Source: Candidatus Helarchaeota archaeon
Lineage (GTDB): Archaea > Asgardarchaeota > Lokiarchaeia > Helarchaeales > JABXJV01
DNA: 38,282 nt
Reading direction: 5' to 3'
NCBI GenBank assembly: GCA_013375355.1
Contig: JABXJV010000360.1
Location: forward strand, 1 to 38,282
Notes under the pieces: model-generated
The model's database searches: none
What the model was told of the DNA's origin: nothing
The model's input: the letters and a program-made list of their open reading frames with translations, nothing else
Shown: piece by piece, positions 1 through 8,419 of the stretch
Position numbering within the stretch: position 1 is the first letter of the stretch
Layout: every line of letters begins with the position of its first letter
Made by a program: the position numbers and the translations under genes

Positions 1-711
1 GAAGTTAAAAATGCTGTAGATGGTCCTACCGCAAAAGCTCTTGCAGATGCTTTTAGAGAATTCGAGAAAGATAAGAAAGCTGAAGTTGCAGTTTTATGGG
101 GAGATCATGGGTGTTTCTGCGCAGGTGCTAATTTGAAAGCAATGGTTGAAGGTGATCCTAATAGGATTGATATTGATATGAAAAAAGACGGCCCCATGGG
201 GCCTTCAAGGATGATATTTTCCAAGCCAGTTATTGCTGCCGTAGCAGGTTACGCAGTCGCTGGAGGTCTAGAGCTAGCCATAATGTGTGATTTACGCGTT
301 GTAGAACGTGATGCAGTGTTCGGAGTTTTCTGCCGCAGGTTCGGAGTCCCTCTTACTGATGGTGGCACCGTTAGATTACCAAGATTAATAGGACTAAGCA
401 GGGCACTTGATTTAATACTCACTGGACGTCCGGTCTATGCCGATGAGGCATTGGCTATTGGTTTAGCTAACCGAGTTGTTGATGTAGGGCAATCAAGACC
501 TGAAGCTGAAAAATTAGCACGAGAAATTGCGGTATTTCCAAAAATCTGTATGAGGGAAGATAGGCTATCTGCTTATGAACAATTTGATTTAGACTTTGAA
601 AAGGCAATGGAGAACGAATTTAAGCATGGTTTAAAAACACTTTTTAGTGGTGAAACCTTAAAAGGTGCAAAACGTTTTAAAAAAGGTGTGGGTAAACACG
701 GACAATTCTAA
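1..711 (+). CDS. Crotonase / enoyl-CoA hydratase family protein (5' end missing)
   Basis: The reading frame is open from base 1, so the true start lies outside the window; an internal ATG at 133 is not the start. The upstream frame encodes the typical crotonase segment ending in GCFCAGANL, the first oxyanion-hole region. The second CoA/oxyanion region is AVAGYAVAGGLELAIMCD, which holds the first catalytic-position Glu (GGLE). The second catalytic Glu of classical enoyl-CoA hydratases (the E of the FGQPE motif) is replaced: the sequence reads FGVFCRRFGVPLTDGG. This fits a crotonase subfamily carrying a GVFCRR-type motif, whose reaction I cannot name. Family members act on acyl-CoA thioesters in the cytosol. 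The fold assignment is secure; calling it a hydratase is not. The next gene starts 170 bases downstream. Confidence 0.9.
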   Translation, partial: EVKNAVDGPTAKALADAFREFEKDKKAEVAVLWGDHGCFCAGANLKAMVEGDPNRIDIDMKKDGPMGPSRMIFSKPVIAAVAGYAVAGGLELAIMCDLRVVERDAVFGVFCRRFGVPLTDGGTVRLPRLIGLSRALDLILTGRPVYADEALAIGLANRVVDVGQSRPEAEKLAREIAVFPKICMREDRLSAYEQFDLDFEKAMENEFKHGLKTLFSGETLKGAKRFKKGVGKHGQF

Positions 712-881
712 ATAAGTAATCATATATTTCAACGGAAAAATAATTGAAAAATTATCCCAATTGTAATTATTATAAAAATTATGAGAGGAACTAAAACCAT
801 AATTTTTGCTTCAAAGTCCATTATTTAGATCTATATTATTTAAAGAAATTAAATTTTATCACTTAAGAGAGTGTTAGAAAA

Positions 882-2342
882 ATGGAAGAATATAAAGATT
901 TATCGGAATATGCGCTTGAGTATGCGCGTGGAAAAAAATGTGAGTATGCAGAAGTTCGATTAGAGACTAACAATAGAGATTCCATAGTTTTTATTAATGG
1001 AAAAATGCATATTGGAAAACTTCCCTTTGAGCTCGTCACTGATGCCTTTAGCCGAAAAACGGGTGTAAATATTCGTCTTCTCGTAAATGGGGGAATGGGA
1101 ATGGCTACAAATAATAGTTTAACAAAAGAATCTATTCGGAAAAGCATAGAGCACGCTTTTAAAACCGCCAAGAGAAGTGGTGATCAAAGAAAGAACCCTA
1201 TTAGGATGAGCGAAGAAAAAGTTCACGAAATTGAATGGAAAAGCAAATATAATATAAATCCAATGGATGTTCCTTTAGCCGAAAAGATTGAATTCATTCA
1301 AGATTTTATAAATATTTTTTCTGAAGAGAAATTTCAAGTTAATTATATTCATATTTTTGTATTAATAAACGAGCAACGCGATACTTATTTTATTAATAGT
1401 GATGGGGCAAAGATTTCAGGTCATATCCCTCGAGTGGCGTTTATTCCTTTTATTATAGGAGTTAAACCAGGTGGTAAGAATGAACAATCGATGAGTATTT
1501 TTGCTACTTCGGCTGGTTGGGACGATTTATTATCCCAAAATTTGAAAGAAAAAGTGAAAGATAAGATAAGGGTAATCGGTGATGTTATTCTAAATGCTAA
1601 AAAACCCCCACAAGGAGAAATGGACTTAGTTCTTGGACCATCCGTTACTGGAATTATATCTCATGAAAACTGCGGTCATCCTCACGAAGCTGACCGAATT
1701 TTAGGACGAGAAGGTGCCCAAGCGGGGGAATCCTATCTTAGTCAGCACAAGATAGGCTTCAAAATCGGAAATGATTGCGTTAATGTGTTTGAAGATCCTA
1801 CGATTCCTGGTTCTTATGGCTTTTATTTATATGATGATGAAGGGGTAAAAGCAAGTAGACGAGAATTAATTAAAAATGGATTATTTAACGAAATGTTACA
1901 AAATAGAGAAACAGCAGCTGTATTCAATACTCATAGTAATGCAGCAGCAAGAGCAATTGCATACGACAAAGAACCACTTATAAGAATGGCAAATACATAT
2001 TTTGCCCCAGGTGATTTCTCCTTTGAAGAAATGATAGAAGATGTTAAACTGGGAATTTTTATGAAATCTTTTACGGAATGGAACATTGACGATAAAAGAC
2101 TGCAAGCAAAATATGTAGGACAAGAAGCTTATTTAATTGAAAATGGGGAAATTACCGATTTAGTATTAAGACCTACCCTTGAAATATCAACACTTGGGTT
2201 ATTTGGTAGTATTGATGCCCAAGGAAAGAAAGAGACTATTGAATGGCAGGGCGGCTATTGTGGTAAATCCGACCCACCACAAGAATGTCCAGTTTGGATG
2301 GGAGGATCAGCTACTAGATTAAGGAAAGTAAGGCTAGGATGA
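882..2342 (+). CDS. tldD: TldD-type zinc metalloprotease
   Basis: This 486-residue protein belongs to the TldD/PmbA (peptidase U62) family. The metal-binding HExxxH motif is visible as HENCGH (His261, Glu262, His266), in the characteristic context GIISHENCGHPHEAD. The length matches TldD. Known family members form a TldD-TldE heterodimer that degrades unfolded peptides inside a closed cavity, and in bacteria it matures peptide natural products and helps degrade CcdA; the archaeal substrate is unknown. The ATG at 882 is the first good start in frame. The gene is followed after 9 bases by its partner, so the two are almost certainly co-transcribed and co-translated. Family confidence is high. 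Confidence 0.93.
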   Translation: MEEYKDLSEYALEYARGKKCEYAEVRLETNNRDSIVFINGKMHIGKLPFELVTDAFSRKTGVNIRLLVNGGMGMATNNSLTKESIRKSIEHAFKTAKRSGDQRKNPIRMSEEKVHEIEWKSKYNINPMDVPLAEKIEFIQDFINIFSEEKFQVNYIHIFVLINEQRDTYFINSDGAKISGHIPRVAFIPFIIGVKPGGKNEQSMSIFATSAGWDDLLSQNLKEKVKDKIRVIGDVILNAKKPPQGEMDLVLGPSVTGIISHENCGHPHEADRILGREGAQAGESYLSQHKIGFKIGNDCVNVFEDPTIPGSYGFYLYDDEGVKASRRELIKNGLFNEMLQNRETAAVFNTHSNAAARAIAYDKEPLIRMANTYFAPGDFSFEEMIEDVKLGIFMKSFTEWNIDDKRLQAKYVGQEAYLIENGEITDLVLRPTLEISTLGLFGSIDAQGKKETIEWQGGYCGKSDPPQECPVWMGGSATRLRKVRLG

Positions 2343-2351
2343 GATGATTAA

Positions 2352-3725
2352 ATGAATGATAAATCTGAAATTTTAATGGATACTATGGAATTTGTAAAAA
2401 AACACATTGAAAACTTATGTACTGATTGGGTTATTAAAGGAATTATAAAATCAAAAAATCAAATTCGATTTTCTAATAGTAAAATTGACATTAATAAGAA
2501 TTGGGATGAAATTAAACTTGATTTATTTTTATCTAAAAAAAGACGAACCACTGAAATTACAATTTGCGATTTACGATCACGAGAAATTATTCAAGAATCT
2601 TTAAAATATTGTGAAAAATTGTTAAATGTTGTTAAAAGAAATGCTGATTTTAAAAGATTGCCTGAAGGACCACATAAATACGAAAAATCGATTCAAATTT
2701 ATGATGAAAAAGTAATTAATTTGGGAGAAAAAGCAATTGATTTAATTGAAGAGAGCAAAGAGGCTGCATTAGGACTAGGCGCAAAACGAGTTGCGGGTTC
2801 ATTTTACTTTGGAAATTCAGAGGTTATTTTAAAAACAAGCTCGGGTTTGGAGGGAAATTGTAAAAAATCAAACCTTAATTTCCGAATCAGGGCATTTGCC
2901 GAAGATATGTATGCTACAGGAGAAAGCATCTCATGTTCAACTCATTTAGAAAAGGAGTTCGATCCTGTAGAAGCTGGAAATGAGGCTGGAAAAATTGCTA
3001 AAATGGCATCAAACGGGAAAAAAGGAAAACCAGGATTATATAATCTCATTATATACCCGAAAGTATGCAATGAATTACAAGCCCCAACACCTGCCTTAGC
3101 TATGAATATTTATGCAAAAAGAATGGGATTATCATGGTTACTTGGAAAAAATGTAGGGGATAAAATTGCAGGCGATTTAATTTCTGCCTGGGATGATGGT
3201 AGAATTAATTATGGTTTAGGAAGCTCTCCTTTTGACGATGAAGGCGTTCCTTCAAAAAGAACATTACTAATTGATAAAGGAATTATGCATCAATATTACA
3301 CCAATACTTCTTTTTCTAGAAAAAACCAAGAATCCACAGGAAATGCGGGGATTATTATACCGAGACCTTCCAATACAGTATTTTCCTCAGGAGACCATAC
3401 ACTTGAGGAATTAATGGAAGTTTCTGAAAAACCAACACTTATAATCACCTCAACATGGTATACACGTTACCAAAGCTATGCTCCTCCTGCTATATTTTCT
3501 TCTCTTCCAAAAGATGGCATGTTCTTAGTAAAAAAAAGAGGTAAAGTTCTTGAGCCAGTTAGAGAACTAAGGATTAATTCTAATCATCTTCATATGTTAG
3601 AACACGTTCTTGCACTAGGAAAGGAATTAAAACAGGTTGCACCTTGGTTAATAGCTACGGGAAAAGCTATATTCGCACCGTATATGCTTATTGAAGATAT
3701 AAGAATGTCAACTGGAACAAAATAA
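2352..3725 (+). CDS. tldE: TldE/PmbA-type partner subunit
   Basis: This 457-residue protein has the TldD/PmbA fold but lacks the HExxxH motif, as expected for TldE/PmbA, the non-metal-binding half of the heterodimer. Recognisable family segments are the mid-protein GLGAKRVAGSFYFGNSE and the C-terminal FDDEGVPSKRTLLIDKGI and GIIIPRPSN regions. It starts 9 bases after the tldD stop, in the same operon. By family knowledge it shapes the substrate chamber and TldD supplies the zinc site. The gene ends at a stem-loop with a T-run (3732-3753). No sign of damage is seen. Confidence 0.9.
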   Translation: MNDKSEILMDTMEFVKKHIENLCTDWVIKGIIKSKNQIRFSNSKIDINKNWDEIKLDLFLSKKRRTTEITICDLRSREIIQESLKYCEKLLNVVKRNADFKRLPEGPHKYEKSIQIYDEKVINLGEKAIDLIEESKEAALGLGAKRVAGSFYFGNSEVILKTSSGLEGNCKKSNLNFRIRAFAEDMYATGESISCSTHLEKEFDPVEAGNEAGKIAKMASNGKKGKPGLYNLIIYPKVCNELQAPTPALAMNIYAKRMGLSWLLGKNVGDKIAGDLISAWDDGRINYGLGSSPFDDEGVPSKRTLLIDKGIMHQYYTNTSFSRKNQESTGNAGIIIPRPSNTVFSSGDHTLEELMEVSEKPTLIITSTWYTRYQSYAPPAIFSSLPKDGMFLVKKRGKVLEPVRELRINSNHLHMLEHVLALGKELKQVAPWLIATGKAIFAPYMLIEDIRMSTGTK

Positions 3726-3731
3726 ATAGCA

Positions 3732-3753
3732 TTCTTCTTAAGAATCTTTTTTA
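3732..3753 (+). terminator. Stem-loop plus T-run after tldE
   Basis: The 6-base arms ATTCTT (3732-3737) and AAGAAT (3741-3746) enclose a 3-base loop and are followed by C and six Ts. The element sits 7 bases after the tldE stop, in the space between convergent genes. Archaeal termination mostly needs only the T-run, so the stem may be incidental. Confidence 0.5.
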
Positions 3754-3798
3754 TTCTTCTCGTTAGCTTTTAAAATTTAATAGAGAACTTCAACTATA

Positions 3799-4221
3799 TT
3801 ATTTATTCATATAAGATTCTATTTCGTTTTTAAAATTAATAAAATCATCAAGACAATTGCTCAAATTATAATAGACAATTTCGTCATCAACGTGTGTATA
3901 TCTATGAATGAGTATATTTCTAAATCCTTTCATATCCTTCAACTTTTCACCAAATTCTTTACTTAACACCTTTTTTTCGATCAAAATATCAAAAATATTT
4001 TCTTCACTCGTAGGTAAACCCATTTTTTTGGCAGAAATAAGCATTGCTGACACATCAATTAGTGATTCAATAGCAATTTCGACTGTTTTCTCGCATGCTC
4101 TCCTTTTTATTAAATTACTTAAATATTCTTCTTTATCAGGCAACATCTCACGTAATTCTTCAATATATCTTATCATTTCATCTAGTTTTGAAAAAATACG
4201 TATTCTATCTGATTTTTCCAA
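3799..4221 (-). CDS. hepT: HepT-type toxin (DUF86 family, putative RNase)
   Basis: This is a 140-residue, all-helical DUF86/HepT protein. The family's RX4HXY motif is present as RNILIHRY (Arg101, His106, Tyr108), close to the C-terminus as usual. HepT toxins have been described as RNases that are silenced when the partner MntA nucleotidyltransferase AMPylates the Tyr of this motif. The gene starts with TTG at 4221, only 3 bases after the stop of the upstream nucleotidyltransferase gene, so the pair is translationally linked. No strong Shine-Dalgarno is seen before the TTG, which fits reinitiation. The TldE gene converges on it from the other side. Confidence 0.85.
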   Translation of the reverse strand: MEKSDRIRIFSKLDEMIRYIEELREMLPDKEEYLSNLIKRRACEKTVEIAIESLIDVSAMLISAKKMGLPTSEENIFDILIEKKVLSKEFGEKLKDMKGFRNILIHRYTHVDDEIVYYNLSNCLDDFINFKNEIESYMNK

Positions 4222-4224
4222 GGA

Positions 4225-4626
4225 TTAAACCCCGAGTTTGGTGTAATATAATTCTAAGCGTGGTTTAAAATTCTCAAATTCTTTAATTGTTTTCATATAT
4301 ATTTTGAATATTTCTTTATAATCAAAAAAATAAATAACCCTTCCAGTTGATATAACATCTTTCTGGATATATAATGGTAAGTCCTGAAAAGTTTGGATAT
4401 CAAAACCATTGCTAATTCTACCAAGGATTTTAGTTCTAAATTTAAATCGTTCCTTCTTATCATCATCATAAAAAACTGCAATATCAATATCAGATAGATT
4501 TGTTAATTTTCTTTTTATAACTGAACCATATAATATAATGAACCTTACTTTTTCTCCTCCAATATTTTTTATTTTTTCAACTACTTTAGATATTCTTTGT
4601 TCTATATCTACCTTTGAATCCAGCAT
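4225..4626 (-). CDS. mntA: MntA-type nucleotidyltransferase antitoxin
   Basis: This 133-residue protein is a minimal nucleotidyltransferase-fold protein. The active-site signature GSX10DXD is intact: Gly34-Ser35, then Asp46 and Asp48 (LSDIDIAVF). A likely third carboxylate is Asp77 in the strand GFDIQTF. In the HepT/MntA family this enzyme transfers AMP to the toxin tyrosine. The gene lies immediately upstream of hepT on the same strand, the usual pair organisation. The ATG at 4626 is 187 bases from the divergent TPR gene, so this space must hold both promoters. Confidence 0.85.
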   Translation of the reverse strand: MLDSKVDIEQRISKVVEKIKNIGGEKVRFIILYGSVIKRKLTNLSDIDIAVFYDDDKKERFKFRTKILGRISNGFDIQTFQDLPLYIQKDVISTGRVIYFFDYKEIFKIYMKTIKEFENFKPRLELYYTKLGV

Positions 4627-4812
4627 TTTAACAACACAACCATTTTTTGAAATTTTAAAAATACAAAATCGTCAATTATATTAAAACTGAATATTTAAAT
4701 TAAAATTATCAATTATTACTTTTTAATGTCGAGGGTAAACCCTATCTTTTTTAAAATTCTGATCATTTCAACTGGCACAAAATAAAGAAGAAAAATAAAC
4801 TGGGAGAGTTAA

Positions 4813-7800
4813 TTGCAACCCGATTCATTACAAAAGAAAATTCAAGAACAAATTAATGAATTGTTCCGTCAAGCAGAAGAAGAAGAACATAAAAATAATT
4901 GGAATAATGTAATAGAAATTTTAAAAAAAGCAGAAAAAATTAGCTTAGATAAAAAAATAAAGGAAATTGAGGGTAAAGTCTATTATAAATTAGGGGAGAT
5001 ATATCAAATAGCTGCAGATTTTGAAAAAACAAAAGAATCAGTCCTAAAAAGTTTTCAATTATCAATTTCAAGTTTTCAAAAAGCACATAAGGCATTTAAT
5101 GAATTAAAAAATGAAGAAAAAATAAACGCATCTTTAGGTTTTATTAATTTATTGAAATATATATCGGGACCTGAAGAAGGAAAAGAAGAAATTTTATTAG
5201 AATCTGCAAAAAAATGCTTCAATAAAGCAAAATTAATTAATTTCAAAAAAGGTAATGTTATAGATTCAGTGAAAATAGAAATTTTAGAAAGTAGAGCTTT
5301 GGAATTATTAATTGGTGAAAAACTCATCCGAATCGATGAACAAATGAATTTGAATGAATATATTTTAGAATATGACAAATTAATCATAAAAATAGAGGAA
5401 GAAATAAAAAATCAGCAAGATTTTTCTGAAATTTATCTCAATCAACTTTTAAAAAGCATTTCAGAGTCTCTGATTTGGATTCAATTCTTTTCTCCAATTG
5501 AAAAATTAATTTCTAAACAAATTGTAATTAAAAATATGGAAAGAATTGAGGAATTTATTAAGATTTTTGAAAAAACAGATAAAAGAGAAATTTTATTTGC
5601 CGCTTATGCCATAAACTCCTCTTTTAACGAAAATTATGCTGCAGTTTTTGTAAATAATCAATTTGAACAAAAAAAATATTTAAAAATAGCTCAAAAGTGG
5701 CTTAAACGAGGGGAAATTTTATTACCAGAAATTAATGCTCCTCCATCATTAGCATTATATTACTTCACACGATTTTCTCTGTCAATATTATTAATATCTT
5801 CAGGTTATTTTGCAAAAAATTTTAAACATATTCTAGATGATTTAAATCTTAGTATTGGTTTCTTTTCTTTATACTTTCCTAAAACTGTACATTCACAAAC
5901 AATGTTATTTTCTGTATTTTTTTTCTGGACACTTGCTCTTAGTCGCTCTGTTCCAGATATTCAACGTATTAATTTTGCCCAAAAATCTTTAGATTTAATT
6001 AGACTAGTGACTAAAGAAATTTCCATAGTGAATGATCCAAATTATAAAATTTATAATATAGCAATAAATGTAGGTATATCCGCAATAAATGCAATATTAG
6101 GAGATTTAAAAAAAGATAGAAAAGAAAGTTCTAATCATTTACAAATATCATCAAAATTTTTTGAAAAAATATTGAATTATGATACTCGAAAACTAAGTAA
6201 TACCTATATGAATCTTTTTTCTTTAATCTGCATTTCTAGAACTGGCATTTTATTAGCAAAAAATTCATTAAATGAGTCAGAAAAGATTAATTATTTTCAA
6301 AAGGCAATAGATCTTTTATTAGAAAGTAAAAAAATGGTCTTTGCTTTTTTTCATATAGAAAATTTGTTTTTAATTGGAGATATTTATTATGAAATAGGAA
6401 GGTTAAAAAATGATGAGAAAATATTCAAAAATTCTTACTTATCTTATTTAGATGCTATTGAATATTGTAAAAATAAAGGATATTTTAATTTAATGGGATC
6501 TGGGTACATTAATCTCGCAAAAATTGAGGATCGGTTGGGGAATTTTCTTTCTGCAGCAGAAAATTACCAGAAAGCAATTGATTCATTTGATCAAGCAATA
6601 TTGACTCTTACTTATACAAAATATGGTAAAAAAATTGAAAGATTAAAAAATTATATAAAAGCTTGGAATCTTATTGAGATTGCCAAATCCCTTCACATCA
6701 AAGAAGATCATCACGATGCCCAATTAAATTATGAACAAGCAAGTCGTATATTAAATAATCTTCGCGAATATAGATTTGAATCTCCTTTTTATTCCGCATG
6801 GGCAATATTGGAGAAAGCAGAGGATTTAAGCAAAAAAAATAAACATCAAGATGCTGCCGCAACATATTTAGTTTCTAAAGGAAATTTTGTAGAAGCAATT
6901 CAAACCCTCAATTCTTATTTGGGAACTAAAAAATCCCCTGAAGATATAGATAGGATCTCAAAATTAATTAAAGTGGCAGAAATTCGGGAGAGATATTGTA
7001 CTGCACGTCATCAAATTGAAACTGCAAGATTGGAAAGCAAAAAAGGAAATAATTTACTTTCTGCAGAATTATACAATAAAGCAGGTTCTCTCTTTGAAAA
7101 TTTATGTCAAAAATTTAGAATAAAAAGGGAAAAGGACGAATTAACCGCAATATTTTATTTATGTCAAGCTTGGGAAAACATGGAACGGGCAGATGCAGAA
7201 CAAAAAGCATCTCTTTATTCGATAGCTTCAGATTTATTTAAAAAAGCAAGTAATATCTTCCAAGAAAGTAGAATGAAAAAATTATCATTAGGAAATTCGC
7301 TTTATTGTTCCGCTATTGAATGCGGAAGCCTATTTGATAAGAGTAACGAACTGAAAGATAAGATTGAGTATTATAAAAAAATAAAAATGTATTTAAGGGA
7401 ATCATCAAAGAATTATCGAATTGGTGGTTTCGAACAAGATGCCCAATGGGCATTAGCAACTTCTACTTATTTTGATGGAATATGGCATTTAATTCAGGTA
7501 GATTATGAGATTGATCATTCTAAAAAGAGTCAATTTTTGAATATAGCAACAAAATATCTCAATAACGCCTTAACTATCTTTAAAAAAGCGGGATATGAAC
7601 AAAAAAAAGAAGATATTTTAAAATATCTTGAAATGATTAATAACGAGAAAGATATTCTTACCTCTGCATTGAATGTTATTGAAAAACCAGCAATTTCTGC
7701 AAGTAATGTTGGCATTTCAGCCCCTTCATGTCCAATTGAGATTAGCTCCTCGGTAAATATCGAAGAGATGCAAAGAACAGATTTACAGACAGAATCCGAA

Positions 7801-8193
7801 ATGAACTGGCATAAAAGGATCAATTATATTTACTTGTTCATGCCAAATGGGACTTGTATTTATGACCAACCTTTTAAAACAGAAGAAGAAATCGAACCTC
7901 ACTTAGTAGCGGGAGGATTAACCGGAATTTCTGCGTTAATACAAGAACTTACTAAAGATAAAACAAAAGTAAAAATTGTTGAACAGGAAGAAATGACTAT
8001 TTTGCTCGAACACGGAAAATATCTAAGTGCTGCATTAATAACAGAGGAAAATCTAATAACTTTAAGGAATAAATTAGTGCAATTAATTAAAGATGTGGAA
8101 GATTTTTACGAAGAAGAATTAGAAACTTACTCGGGAAATATAGGCATTTTTTCAAAAGTTGGTAAATTCATTCAGAAAATATTTGAAAATTAA
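4813..8193 (+). CDS. Giant TPR-repeat protein with C-terminal longin-like domain
   Basis: This protein has 1126 residues. Residues 1 to about 950 are almost entirely amphipathic helix pairs of TPR type, for example the KNNWNNVIEILKKAEKI and GNFLSAAENYQKAIDSF units, with the alanine/tyrosine spacing of TPRs. A Ser/Pro-rich linker around residues 965-990 leads to a compact domain at about 1000-1126. This domain matches the C-terminal parts of the proteins at 15638, 16749 and 12389; shared landmarks are a beta hairpin, then AGGLTGISALIQEL, a three-strand stretch, a long helix and a final short helix. The predicted order (b-b-a-b-b-b-a-a) is that of longin domains. No membrane segment or enzyme motif is seen. 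The start is TTG at 4813 behind GGGAGAG. A scaffold in GTPase-linked signalling is inferred from the domain only. Confidence 0.75.
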   Translation: MQPDSLQKKIQEQINELFRQAEEEEHKNNWNNVIEILKKAEKISLDKKIKEIEGKVYYKLGEIYQIAADFEKTKESVLKSFQLSISSFQKAHKAFNELKNEEKINASLGFINLLKYISGPEEGKEEILLESAKKCFNKAKLINFKKGNVIDSVKIEILESRALELLIGEKLIRIDEQMNLNEYILEYDKLIIKIEEEIKNQQDFSEIYLNQLLKSISESLIWIQFFSPIEKLISKQIVIKNMERIEEFIKIFEKTDKREILFAAYAINSSFNENYAAVFVNNQFEQKKYLKIAQKWLKRGEILLPEINAPPSLALYYFTRFSLSILLISSGYFAKNFKHILDDLNLSIGFFSLYFPKTVHSQTMLFSVFFFWTLALSRSVPDIQRINFAQKSLDLIRLVTKEISIVNDPNYKIYNIAINVGISAINAILGDLKKDRKESSNHLQISSKFFEKILNYDTRKLSNTYMNLFSLICISRTGILLAKNSLNESEKINYFQKAIDLLLESKKMVFAFFHIENLFLIGDIYYEIGRLKNDEKIFKNSYLSYLDAIEYCKNKGYFNLMGSGYINLAKIEDRLGNFLSAAENYQKAIDSFDQAILTLTYTKYGKKIERLKNYIKAWNLIEIAKSLHIKEDHHDAQLNYEQASRILNNLREYRFESPFYSAWAILEKAEDLSKKNKHQDAAATYLVSKGNFVEAIQTLNSYLGTKKSPEDIDRISKLIKVAEIRERYCTARHQIETARLESKKGNNLLSAELYNKAGSLFENLCQKFRIKREKDELTAIFYLCQAWENMERADAEQKASLYSIASDLFKKASNIFQESRMKKLSLGNSLYCSAIECGSLFDKSNELKDKIEYYKKIKMYLRESSKNYRIGGFEQDAQWALATSTYFDGIWHLIQVDYEIDHSKKSQFLNIATKYLNNALTIFKKAGYEQKKEDILKYLEMINNEKDILTSALNVIEKPAISASNVGISAPSCPIEISSSVNIEEMQRTDLQTESEMNWHKRINYIYLFMPNGTCIYDQPFKTEEEIEPHLVAGGLTGISALIQELTKDKTKVKIVEQEEMTILLEHGKYLSAALITEENLITLRNKLVQLIKDVEDFYEEELETYSGNIGIFSKVGKFIQKIFEN

Positions 8194-8299
8194 ATTTTAC
8201 CTTATAATCTGTATGTTAATAATTAAGCAATGAAATCTGTTAAGAATTAAAAAATAAAATCTGAGTTTAGAATTTTCTTAAAAAACAAGATTAAAAATG

Positions 8300-8318
8300 T
8301 TTTTTTTCTTTTTTTTTT
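8300..8318 (+). terminator. T-tract downstream of the TPR gene
   Basis: This is a nearly pure T-run of 19 bases broken by a single C, about 105 bases after the stop at 8193. Long T-runs are sufficient for archaeal RNA polymerase termination. The distance from the stop makes the assignment tentative. Confidence 0.4.
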
Positions 8319-8347
8319 AACCAAAATAATTTTAGATTATAAAGGGA

Positions 8348-8357
8348 TTAAATATAA
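8348..8357 (+). promoter_or_regulatory. Candidate TATA box for the copper ATPase gene
   Basis: TTAAATATAA, preceded by a purine-rich stretch (AAAGGGA) at the place of a BRE, lies about 65 bases before the ATG at 8420. Initiation about 25 bases downstream would leave a leader of about 40 bases carrying the GGTG ribosome site at 8409. The AT-rich background makes this a weak call. Confidence 0.3.
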
Positions 8358-8419
8358 TAAGGATATATCACTGTCATATATTTCAAAGAATTAATTAAAA
8401 ACGATTTTGGTGTAATGCT

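Noticed and set aside
4813..8193. TPR protein as a STAND-type defence ATPase
   Set aside because: No P-loop or other NTPase motif is visible; the protein is helical repeats plus a longin-like domain.
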